NCBI RefSeq assembly: GCF_036785885.1
Contig: NC_092324.1
Span: forward strand, 30,555,001-30,619,000
Direction: 5' to 3'
DNA: 64,000 bases
Source of the DNA: Coffea arabica
Lineage: Eukaryota > Streptophyta > Magnoliopsida > Gentianales > Rubiaceae
In this document: positions 22,359-32,825 of the stretch, piece by piece
How the letters are laid out: every line of letters begins with the position of its first letter
Position numbering within the stretch: the first letter of the stretch is position 1
Position numbers and translations under genes: made by a program
Notes under the pieces: generated by a model
The model's database searches: none
What the model was told of the DNA's origin: nothing
What the model saw: the letters and a program-made list of their open reading frames with translations, nothing else

Positions 22359-25300
22359 CTGCCCAACTCTCGCCAGGACTAACGGGACAATTCAATATGG
22401 TTTAAAAGTTTTGGAACATACAAGCGCACTTAGACAAGTCAAAATGACACAAAATAAAATAATAAAAAAAATGAAAACGGAGTCGGCCATGAATAGTAAC
22501 CGACACGTCAAAATCCAACCACGCATCAATCACACATATACATCTTGAAATTTAGCATTTACATACCAAAAGACATACCCAAGTTGTCCAACAAGTTTAT
22601 ACAAGTACGGTTTGCAAATTACAACTCAACAGTTTTGGTTGGATCCAAAATGCACTTAGAGTTTGCTCAAAAGGAGCTATTCAAAATTTCATTCACATAA
22701 GCACAACTCGGCAACCAACATTCATGGACTTTCCAAAAGTGTTTATATTCCTGTAAGGAAAACAAAAGGAACAGAGTGAGCTTACGCCCAGTGATATACT
22801 ATCACTCAAGCAGCAAAGTTCATATAAGCAAGTATCAAGCTTCTCATTCCAATACATCAAAAGTAAGCAAAGGCACACATCAATAGTGTTGATAAAAGGA
22901 TACGGGCGGCTCTCAAGAGCCCCTTCCTCTCTTGCATTCTTGATCGGACCTCATTGACCCTCCGTCAATGTTTAAGAGTAACCAACCGTAGGCTCCACTT
23001 TACGTCCATTCCTTCCACCCAACATACCCCTACCGGGCCCGAACTCCAAACAGTAGAAATTTGGTAATACTCGAGTATACCGGAATCAAGAGTCTCACTA
23101 CTACAAGATTCCATATAACAGTCCCCATGGTTCGTCAACTTTCATGACCAAGCCCTCGCTGGCTCGATTCAATCGACTACCAATGGGGTTGAGCTCAGTA
23201 GTAACAGTAAAAGCCGTTGGATCCTCGTCCAAACGACACCAAATCCAGTTTTCCATGTACATTTCAAGTACCACAGTGAAACCATAGACAGTCGTGTATA
23301 ATACAAAAGGGGGTGAGGGTGATCAAGTACACCCTCACTTTAATCAGTTTCAACAGTGCAAATAAGCCTTCAAGGCATCAAGTTCCATATATAAAGCCAC
23401 ATTGTAAACAAACAAGTGAGTAGTATACTCACCAAGCAAGCAAATGATATTTCATAAACCTCCGCCCAAAGACCGTCTTGGACCACCGTCACGTCCTAAA
23501 ACATTCAAATAAGCACAATAAGACTCGATTACGGGTCATAAACCAATTCCAAATACTACCAAAATAGGGCTCCATAAGAATGTATAAGCACTAGAGTAAA
23601 CCAGGGAAATCCGGAAATGGAATTAAGCTCTAAACCATAAAAATAGTTTTTTGACATCATTTTGCGGTTTTGGCACCATTGGCACTACGATTATCGGATG
23701 GAGGTGCAATACACACCGTTTCGAAGCTAAGAGGTAGGGTTAAAATTTTGAAGAAGGCTACTCAGTCCAGTTTCTAGTGCAACCAGGTTAATAATTCAAT
23801 ATACTAAACCAGAACCGCAAAAACAGGTTAACAAACTGCATTCTGGTTCAAACATCATAAGTCAGGCTACCTAAGTCCAAATCAAGTCATTCCAAAGCCA
23901 TCCGAAAGCTAAGATACAAGGTTACATTTCTTCAGAAGGCGTCAATAACCAAATCAGAAGCATTCCCAATCAAATTAACCAATTACCAAAGCTGGATACC
24001 AAGTTCGGGTAGAAACAGGGCAGAAGGGGTATTTCAGTCATATCACAAGCTACGCTACTCCGATTGACCTGAAATTTTGCAGGCATTTCTAAAATATTAT
24101 TCCCTACAACTTTTGTGTTTTAATCCAAGGCTAATTAGGTCTCTAACTATGATGAAAAGTGCCGGGCAGAATGAGGGGGAATGAAACCCTAACTTTCACA
24201 ATTTCCTTCCAAAACAGAAATTTCCTGCAATTAACCACAAGTTACACCTTCTAGCTTCATTCTAGATCAATTCCCATCATCATACAAAGCCACACCATAT
24301 GAATCATATTAAATCAGAAAATTCATGATTAAATAGAAAATGTCATCAATCTCAACCAAAATCAAGAAATAACACCTAATCACATCCCTTAGACTACCAC
24401 AAGGCATGAATTAACCATCATTAGATAGAGGAGAGGGGTTCCTTCACTACTCACCTTAGTAACCAAACAAAAGAAACCACTTAGCACCTTAAGCTTCCAA
24501 ACAACTTCACCAATCACCTAAATCCCACTAAACTAATAGGTTTTATGGAGTAATTTGAAGATTAACCGGTTGGAATGAAAGATTGAGCAAGATTGAAGGT
24601 AAGAAAATGGAGTAGTTTTTCTTCTTTTTTCTTGAGAAAGGGCCGGCCAAGAAGCTTGCAATTAAGGGTGAATTTTGGTCAATTTTTGATTTAAATGGTA
24701 AAAGGATGAATAGTAGTCATAACTCAAGACTTATTCTCCAAGTGACATTTGTCACTTCATTAAATGCATATCTATCCCATTGTCTCTCTCACACCAACTC
24801 ACTGAAATCCTCTAGTTATCTCTTTGCACCCGGTAAATTAAACCTAGTATCCAAAACTTAACCTAACTGGTCGAATTTTTCCGAACTTTTCGCCCTAGTG
24901 GGTCCCACGTCCGGTATACACTCTTAATTTCTTAAAAACTAACCGATACTAGAAAAATCACCTAAAAACTATATTTACTCATAAAAATTATCTAGAAATT
25001 TTCCTAATAACGAAAATGCAGAAAACATGCCATTGAAGATAATAAAACCTAGAAAATGGGAAAATTACGGGGTCTCACAATCTCATTACTTGTGGTATTG
25101 ATTTGGGCTGATTTGAGAAGAAAATGTAGCCTTGAAAATGGCTGGAAAATTAGGGACACACAAAGGAAATGCTGTCCATTTTATTTCTTGAAGTTCAAGT
25201 GAGTGAAATCAGAACTTGAGCGGTGATTCTTGGTTGAATTGAACTTAGGTTGTTTAGGGTATTTGAGTTTCCCTTAGTAGGGATGTATAAGCTGAAATTT

Positions 25301-26596
25301 TTGCTAAAACCTAAAAATTTTATAAGGAGAAAGTAGCGACCACTTTAAACACGATTTCCTAGTTTCTTATATCAAGTTGCGAACTTAAAATTTTTATACA
25401 CTTCTTTATCGAAACAAAAAGAGTGAGCATGAATTTTCTAGGGTTTAATAAGTAAAATGAGCACTACTTAAACGAGTTCTATTTACTTGATTTTCTTTAA
25501 GCGAAACTTCTATATTTTGAAACCCTAATTGATTGCAAGTTGTTATAGGATATTTTATCGCAGATTTTGACTCTAGCCAGGGAGTTGAACCTGAGCTTGG
25601 TTCTGGAAAGCAATAAATCATTGGTGAGTGTTTTCAAGTGCATGATTGAACTTGATACTTGAATCAAATGCTTTGCTAATGCGATTGGATAGTACTTGGC
25701 TTGTTTGGATGGGCAAGGGTGTGCTGGTTACTATTGGCTTGATATATATATATATATATGTATGACTTGAATACTGTTTGGAATTCCAAAAACCCTGTGG
25801 TTAGTTAATCGAGTCGAGTCGGCAAGGGCCTGGTCGATTAGATAACGAACCCTGGGTCTACTGCTTTGTCGAATGGAGTGTTATCTCCTCGACTAATTGG
25901 TATGCTCGAGTGTTACCACTACTATTTACATTAGAGTTTAGACCCGATAGGGGTATTGAATGGTGGATGGAGATTGGAGTTAAGTGGCGTGGTACTGGAT
26001 TGGTTACTCTACTTGAAAGTTGACGGAGTGTCAACTACTACTTGGCAATGCTATGGTCGAGTTAGCTCGCAAAAGCGACCGTATCCTTTTACCTAAAAAT
26101 GTTGGATACCTAATGATTTGTTGTGTGAAGTGTTCTTACTCACTTTATGAACTCTTATACTCACTACTTTGATATTTACATTTTTATATAGTGGTCAACT
26201 TGCTACTTGAGTCTTGCCTGATGTTTGGAACCTCACTGAGTTTTAACTCACCCTATTAGTTTTGTTTCCCTTACAGGGGGTACAAGCATAGGCGTGAGGC
26301 TGGTACAAGCTGGCATTGTCTAGTTTTTGACTTTTGTGATTGCACTCGCGCTAGTGCTTGATTAGGGTTGGAAGTTATCTGGAACTTAAATCTTTTTTTT
26401 TTATATTTGGGAATGTATGAACATTTGAGATAGACTTGAGCATAAATGTACATTCTAAGTTTGGAACTGTTGTTTCATTTCCTTTCGAAGTTATATATTG
26501 GTCTTTTTTGAAGTGAGTGAGTGAATCCTGACGAGAACTGGACAGGCGGTCCGCTAAACCCTGGGATACGTCCAAGGGAGAGGTGAGATTGTCACA

Positions 26597-27106
26597 TTAT
26601 TTCCATTTACTCGACTCCTAAATTCACAAAAACTTCTCTCAGGTCTCTGCCTCCCACCCCATTTCTCTCTATTTGATAGGATGTCATTGAAATCCCCTGC
26701 CATTACCTATTTCTCACCCCATTGGTATATTTTACACTCTAGCTCCCTCCACTGCACTCTTCTTTCCCATCATCTGGATTTGCATATATTCTAATAAAGT
26801 TCCACTCACATTTTGCTTCCACATCCAGTATATGAGCAGCAATGTAAAAACTAGATGCCTCAATATCTAATAACCTAATACAGTGCTTCCAAAACAGTAT
26901 TAGCCCACTAGATTTACTTACTGAATTTACTATAAAGCTTTCCTCAAAATTTAGTTTTTTTTTTTTTTTACATTTTTCATAAATTTCTTTTGGTTTTGTG
27001 TTTCAGATAGGAATATAACACTAGGGGAGAGAAGATGTGTGACCTCTGTAAGTTGGAGAACTGTCAAGGGGCTCCCTACACCTTAGTTCCACACCACAAC
27101 CTTCAT
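26597..27106 (-). pseudogene. LINE-2 ORF2 start, endonuclease N-terminus
   Basis: Read on the minus strand from the ATG at 27106, the sequence begins MKVVVWN and continues with a SPSVIFLSETQ segment near 27020, then the GDFNDILSNREK motif near 26680. All are typical of the APE-type endonuclease that nicks target DNA in L1 LINEs. It stops at the LTR B insertion (26596) and continues at 17317. An in-frame stop just after VVVWN and others downstream make it inactive. A T-run at 26951-26966 lies inside this region and is probably a slippage expansion. Confidence 0.8.
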
Positions 27107-27299
27107 TAATACAGTGGAGGCCTTTCAAGGATTGCCTCCATTACACTTTGTTGTGGTTCAATCTGCTTCCCCATCTTTAAAAGCTTATTTTTCCTCTACT
27201 CTAGCATGTCTGAGTCCACGATCATGTTTTTTGGTTCATCCCTCAATCTAAATTTTCTCTTCTCCCTTATCTTTGGCTCCCCTTGTTGATCATTGATTT

Positions 27300-28585
27300 C
27301 TGTTAGATGTACTCTCATCACTTTAAGTTCTCTTTGGCTATTATGGATCTTCTTCCATTTCTAAAATTCTCTTTTTGCACTTACTCATATATCACATTTT
27401 TTTTTTCTATTTCTTCTGCTTGGTTTTCCTTTTCTTTGTTGCCTTCACGTGTGTTGTCCTTTCTTCCCCATTGCCATCAATCCACATTACCTCTATTCCT
27501 ATCACACTCCAATGTATCCTTCTTTCTTTTGTGCATATTTTGGAATTCATTCACACTTGCTTTTGTTTCTCCTTCTCTCCTTCACGTAAGCTTTCTTTGT
27601 TTTATTTGTTGTCCCCCTTATTATCCTTCTCCCCTTTCTTGACAATTCCTCTCTTTCATATTCCTTCTGTCTTTCTTTGTTCTCATTTTCCCTCGGGGCC
27701 TTATGCATTTTGTCTTGCTGTTCTTTGTGCTTTCCCCCTATTGTGTTCTCTCGTTGGTTTTCACTCAAAGTTACTAGTTCCTGTACTTTGTTTCTCACTT
27801 GCATTTTTTGAACTGGTGTTCTTTCTTCCATTTGAACTCTCATGGGTTAGCCATTATATTCCCTGCTTTAAGCCATGTTCCATGTTGGTCCCTCCTCAAT
27901 GTGATTCCAATCCTTTCTTCAAAGTTACAAGCCTTGTCTCCATGTCCAATCACACCGCATCTATAGCAAAAGTCTGGACATTTCTTATACTTAAATTCTG
28001 CCCACACTTCTACCCCATTGTGTTTGAATGGAATTCCTTTAATAAGAGGTTGGGAAATGTCAATTTCTGCTAGGATCTTCACGTGTTTTCCTTCTTTTCC
28101 TCCACCTAGTGGTATAATTACCTCTTCACTAAGTTGAACACTTCCCTAATTTTAAATCCTGTTGCTCAACATAGCCAATGTATTGGGAGGTGCCACATTT
28201 GAATCCGCATGTATGATGTATTAAACATTTTTGGATCCTTTTCTACCCCTTCACTCCATGGTTTTAGGACTAGTAATTGGTTATCCAGTACCCATGGTTT
28301 GCCTTTAAGTTCCCCTTCTCTATCATGCTCTTTCTCAAAATTAAACTAGAAGATGTTTGGGCCTAGTTTTGTTACTTTCATATTGCTGGGGTAACCCCAA
28401 ACATGATTTATGAAATTTTTTACTCATATGAAGTTTGTGATCTTTCCTCCTATTATTCTACCCACTAAGCTAAGCCTGTGTTCCTCCATTCCCACTTCGA
28501 CATCTCCCTAGCTTAGATCTACTATTTTTGTTTCACTCTCTCCGAGGTCAAATTTCTGAAACGCCCTCTCCAAAGAGTCCACCAT
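27300..28585 (-). pseudogene. LINE-2 ORF1 with CCHC zinc knuckle
   Basis: Nucleic-acid-binding ORF1 protein of the minus-strand LINE. A start at 28585 gives MVDSLERAFQKFDLGESE. The middle resembles the DUF4283-type region (GKPWVLDNQLLVLKPW near 28300). The segment 28082-27840 ends with FCYRCGVIGHGDKAC, a clear CX2CX4HX4C knuckle. The C-terminus (27843-27547) is very rich in Lys, Arg and Glu. Stops near 28510 and 28440 and frame changes break it. The 3' limit is approximate because the end before ORF2 is not clear. Confidence 0.8.
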
Positions 28586-29204
28586 GGAAGCTCTTTCCTG
28601 GGTGTTCCTTTTACAGTCAACAGGTGGTTATGGAAGTAATGCTAGGATTACACCTGTAGAGATAGAGAGTGATGACTACCTTTTCCACAATACATCAAAT
28701 GTTAGTCCCAATTAGTACTTCTTGACTTGGAACCAAGAAAAGAAAAATAAAGACCAAACTATAAAAAACTTATAAAAACCAGAAACAGACAGCAAAGCAT
28801 ATAGGTTTTGACAAAGAGAAGAAAAAAAAGTATAGGTTTCTTAGTGGTCCTTCCAAGCAAATAGAAAAATAGGCAGAAATGATTTTACTCTCCGCCGCTT
28901 GTGTATTTACTCTCCTTCCATTTAATGTCCCTTTTTTCTAACAAGAGTGAATGTGCCATAAAGATTGTAATATGACCTTATCCAGCAAATCTCTTGGTAT
29001 TAGACCTTCATTGAACTCTATGGACTTAATTTGAGTTTTGGGGAATTTAAGGTTTGAAATTTTGAAGAAGATCTGAAAGTTTAAAGGCTTGAAAAGTTTT
29101 GAAAGTTTCTAAGGCTCCTACGGGGAGGAAAGAATATCTCTACTAGAGAGAGAAGCTTTCATCTTCTAGAGAGAAAGTATTTAGTTAAGTGGATCTCATA
29201 TGTC
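28586..29204 (-). other. LINE-2 5' leader
   Basis: Non-coding stretch between the LINE-2 ORF1 start and the LINE 5' end. It has no recognisable domain. It ends at ATATGTC just before the duplicated ATT of the LINE target site and the TCATT duplication of LTR F. It presumably carries the internal promoter of the LINE, but I see no specific element. Confidence 0.5.
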
Positions 29205-29207
29205 ATT

Positions 29208-31261
29208 TGTGACGGCCCCACCTCCCTCTAAGGCGTACCTCAGGGTTCGACAGGTCGCCTGTCCAGCTTTCGCCAGGGCTTACCTACTCGAAACTCGAGA
29301 AAATAACTTACATCCATGGAAAATAAGTAACACCACAAGTTCAAACTTAATATATACATTGATGCTCAGATCCAGCTACAAAGCTTATACACGCCCAAAT
29401 ACATTAACGTGTTTACAATCCAAGTCCAATCAACCCTAGTCGAGTGCTAGCACGAATACAAGTCAAAATTTCAAAACAACTAGACTACGCTAGTCTGAAC
29501 ACGTCTCAAGCCTCGCTTGTACCCCCTGCTAAGGAAAACAAATGGAATGGGGTAAGCTATGTGCTTAGTGAATAATCAGGGCTAAAAACGTAAAATCACA
29601 TCCAATAAACAAGTAAATCAGGATATTTCACATCAATAACAGAAAAGTAACATCACAATGGTAGGATACAGGTGGCTCCAAAGCCAGTTCAATTCCCCGA
29701 ACTTGAACGCCTGTTGACACTCCGTCAACCAAAGTACTCATAAATCGTAGACTCCACTTAACTTTCCCCGTTCACCTTATCAACTCCCACTGGCCAGTCA
29801 ACAACACACAGTAACTTGAGCGAAACAAAATAACCTAGCTTTTGTCAAAGCTTTAACAAAGAACTAAATCCCAAGGTTAGCATGAAACTATCTTCGACCA
29901 AGTCCCGGCTGGCTCGAATAATTCGTCTACCATTGGAACCGGGCTGGAACAAACCCTAAGATATTCAATCTCTCAATAGATGATATCTCTCAGCAAAGTA
30001 GACAACAAAGTACTTACCCCAACAGCACACAGCAAAAAGATTCAAGTCATGTAATCATCCCTATCAGCACATAGCAAAAGGGTGATACTCAACATAAGGC
30101 ATGTATTTTCACATATGAAATCAAAACAAAGGATGGGTTTAGGTCGAGTGAGATAAAGTACACCCTCGCCTAAGTACCTATTTAACATATACAAAGCACT
30201 TTAACAATTTCACATCAATAACAATCCAATTACTCACTTGATAAAGTTTGGCACGAAAAATGATACAAATTCACTGAGCTTGACCGTCACCGTCAAAAGC
30301 CTCACAGTCTGTATTGATAGATTATATACACACATAAGTGAAACGGCCATACAATAGCAGTTTATAACTTAAACGATCGAAAACGGTTGAAAACGGTAAA
30401 AAATAATCAAAAACAGCCAAAACGACGTTAAGGCCAAAAGAATGTCGAAATTGGCCGAAACGGCCGGAATGATAACAAAATAACAAAAGTAGTTCTAAAT
30501 GGTCCAAAACGGCAAAAACGGTTGAGAAATGCACGTGCGCGTGCGCGAAAGTGAAAATGGTACAAAACGGGTTACACGATTTTGACCATAACTGGAGCTA
30601 TGGTTATCGGATCAAAATGTACAAGGTAGTGTCTCGAAACTTAAACAAAAGGTTACAACTTCCATGAAGATACCTCAACCCAGTTTTTAGTGTATCCAAG
30701 TCAAATTTGCAAAATATAGAATTAGAACTCCAAAGGCTAGGTTAGTCCTCTAGTGAAAATTTGGCGGCATGTCCCTTGTGTTTACCTATTTTCCAGCCAT
30801 TTATGGCTTCAATATGTTCCTCAAATCAGTCCCAAAATCACACATAAAATAATCTCATTTCAATAGCCGTTCAATAGGCTCAATGTCGTACAACTACAAA
30901 ATCAAACTACGACAATGTCCGGAAATAAAGTTTAAATCATAAAACAAAAGATAGATTTGCTATCGCTTAGTGTAACGGGCACAACTGAAGCTACGCTTAT
31001 CGGATTGAGGTGAAATTTATACCATTTCGAAGCTAAGATAATGGCCTACAACTTTGATGAAGACCACTCAGTCCAGTTCGTAGTGTATCAAGGTCAAAAT
31101 TTCAACTTACAGAACCAGAATCTCACATTCGAGCTAGTTAACCGCACTATACGTAAATGACAATAACTCAGGCTACTGAAGTCCGATTAAGGCATTTTCA
31201 GGGCCGTTGAAAAGCTAAGACATAGCACTACAACTTCTGTGTTTTGGCCAAATGCTAATTC
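29208..31261 (-). mobile_element. LTR F, 3' part (reverse), left piece of a split solo LTR
   Basis: The plus strand starts TGTGACGGCCCC at 29208. This is the reverse of an LTR end and includes the shared terminal module (29208-29282). An acceptor-like site (TTTTCCTTAGCAG read in reverse) lies at 29526/29525, a hairpin GTTGACACTCCGTCAAC at 29713-29729, and modules near 30590, 30970 and 31155. The rest of F is at 46327-47252. The pair is bounded by the perfect 5-bp duplication TCATT (29203-29207 and 47253-47257). The two pieces sum to about 2.98 kb, a normal solo-LTR size here. The piece is interrupted at 31261 by element G. Confidence 0.8.
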
Positions 31262-31342
31262 TGTGAGGACCCATAATTTTATTATTTCAAAATATTATTA
31301 AATTGGTCATTTTAAAAATATTTTGTACTCGAGTTACCCAAA

Positions 31343-31350
<8 letters not shown>

Positions 31351-31373
<23 letters not shown>

Positions 31374-31375
31374 TA
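31351..31375. repeat. (AT)n microsatellite
   Basis: A run of about 25 bp of alternating A and T after an A-tract, inside LTR G. Open frames through it are artefacts of the repeat. Confidence 0.9.
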
Positions 31376-31486
31376 CTAAAGTACATGAATTTCTCGAAAA
31401 TAAATTTTTCCGATTGGTTCTTTACGCGCATATTATTTTAATGCCCAAATTTATTCAAGATGAATTGCTTATCATGATTTTTATTG

Positions 31487-31487
<1 letters not shown>

Positions 31488-31537
<50 letters not shown>
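31488..31537. repeat. (TA)n microsatellite
   Basis: About 50 bp of uninterrupted TA dinucleotides in LTR G. It generates a spurious Ile-Tyr repeat frame. It is likely to vary in length between individuals. Confidence 0.92.
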
Positions 31538-31538
<1 letters not shown>

Positions 31539-32825
31539 TTGGATTATCATATTTTAGAGTTTTAGAATCGAATAAGTTGAATTTCCAAGTTCAAACGAGA
31601 AAACCCTTAAGTTTGACCTTTATACGCGCGCGTGCCGAAAAGGCCCCGACAGGCACATTAATTTGATTAATTGGAGATTTTAAGAACATGATATTAGACT
31701 ACTAGTAATGTACTATTAATGTACTAGGAAAATTACCTCAGAGGTTTAGTGCACGAAAGTTGCAAACGAGCGCGAAAATTGGACACGCGAAGACCCTAAA
31801 CGGACCTAGCATGAGTTGACACTTAGACTTAACCATTAAGTCACCAATTCTCTCCACTTTCATTACAACATCTGATTGCACTCTCTCTCCTCTCTTCACT
31901 CTCTTTGTCTGGCCGAAAATAGGAAGAAAAAGGGAAGAAAAATCTAGCCAAAATCCTTACAAAATTACTTCAATCCACTTCCAAATTTCATCATCCATTA
32001 GAGGGCTTTGATCCTAGCTTGGAAGAGGGGGCTGTTCATCGGTTTTCTTGGAGGAATTTCGGTCAAGATTTCTGCCCTAAAGCTGTCCAACTAAGTTCTT
32101 GAGGTAACTCACTCACCCACACTTCAATCTTGCAAAATTATAGCTCAAATGGAGCAAAGGTAGCATGGGTTTGCAACCTATGGTAGAATTTGGGTTGATT
32201 GGTTGAGTAATTATGTTCTTGCAATTCCATGACATGCTCGGGGGTTTGAGGATGTTTATTGGTGGCTGATGTGATGAATTAATGTGTTGTGGTTGCTGAT
32301 ATTGTGCTATGATACATGTATATAGAATCATTGATGGAATGAAGTTGGAAGAAAGTTAGAAATTTGGAGAAGGTACTGTTTGAAATTTCTGACTTGCTGC
32401 CCGACTTTCTTGTTTGCTGCTGCCCTGTAATTTCAAAAATTTTCTGGTGTTAATTGAGTTTCCAAATTGGTGTTGATATGTTGTGCTATGTGTATTGTGG
32501 TTGTCTACCAAAAATCAACCCAAATGGTTGGTTAAATTTTGAGTTACAAGTAAAGAAGCAAAACTGGAACAAGCTCCAGAATTTTCTGACCAGCAACATT
32601 TGTGTAGCTATAACGTTTTGCTCGTTGATCGAAATTGAGTGCTGTTTGTGGCATTTGAAAGTAGACTCTTAGAGCTTTAAAATGGTACCAAGCTCATTTT
32701 CTAGTTCGTCCAGAGCGATTCGTGGCGAGTTTTGAAAGTTGGCTGCCTGTTTATTACTGTTCATCCGAGACTGTCTAGAAAATCCATTTTGTTGCTTGAT
32801 TTTGAACAGCTTTGGTCTGGATTTT

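Larger units (their letters stand above)
18449..25079 (-). mobile_element. Solo LTR C, reverse, nested in LTR B
   Basis: On the plus strand it starts TGTGACAGCCTC and ends GGGGTCTCACA, with the 5-bp duplication ATCTC at 18444-18448 and 25080-25084. Without nested D it is about 2.77 kb, with no gag or pol. It is related to A and H: same U3 block GGGTCCCACGTCC near 24900, same body landmarks (GTATACTCG.. near 23075, hairpin near 22957-22975), donor-like site at 24455/24454 and acceptor-like site at 22751/22750. Three 180-bp-spaced modules start near 24045, 23865 and 23685. Its 3' terminal module is split by D at 18504. Confidence 0.88.
17318..26596 (+). mobile_element. Solo LTR B inserted in the LINE-2 endonuclease
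   Basis: Begins TGTGAGGACTTGAAAA and ends GAGATTGTCACA, with a perfect 5-bp duplication TTATT at 17313-17317 and 26597-26601. Its own length without nested C is about 2.64 kb, with no coding domain, so it is read as a solo LTR. Its U3 (17318-18100) is unlike that of A, C and E but clearly matches the U3 of F at 46327-47252 in reverse. Its 3' part has a GTTGACGGAGTGTCAAC hairpin at 26019-26035, an acceptor-like TTTCCCTTACAG ending at 26276, and the shared terminal module at 26522-26596. The element is split at 18449/25079 by LTR C. Confidence 0.88.
13732..29204 (-). mobile_element. LINE-2, full-length-like minus-strand L1 LINE carrying LTR B
   Basis: An L1-type retrotransposon in reverse orientation. 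Its 3' end (left) finishes in an A-rich tail, seen as CTTTTGTGTTTTTTTT near 13732-13748. Its 5' end is at about 29204. The flanking duplication is ATTGGTGCCAATC: left copy 13719-13731, right copy starting ATT at 29205-29207 and completed at 47258-47267 because LTR F landed inside it. Subtracting LTR B and its duplication leaves about 6.2 kb, a normal full length for a plant L1. Order on its own strand: 5' leader, ORF1 with CCHC knuckle, endonuclease, reverse transcriptase, RNase H-like tail. All frames are broken, so it is immobile. Confidence 0.88.
31262..32825 (+). mobile_element. LTR G, 5' part only
   Basis: Begins TGTGAGGACCCATAATTTT, like the start of the gag-only element LTR but clearly diverged, and shares landmarks with it (ACCCTAA..GAGTTGAC near 31793, a leader near 32040). 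It includes two TA microsatellites. The sequence stops at 32825 where LTR H begins, and no 3' half of G is found anywhere in the window. The base context left of it is AATTC (31257-31261). If G is the outermost insert in F, the expected right duplication is only partly matched (AAATT at 46327-46331). Confidence 0.65.

Noticed and set aside
1800..25079. A and C, or D and E, as the two LTRs of one large element
   Set aside because: Each has its own target duplication, their orientations and nesting conflict, and no interior lies between them.
27307..28073. Long plus-strand frames rich in Phe, Leu and Ser
   Set aside because: Antisense shadow of the Lys/Arg-rich LINE-2 ORF1. The minus strand carries the zinc knuckle.
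31303..31666. Frames with Ile-Tyr repeats
   Set aside because: Produced by TA microsatellites.
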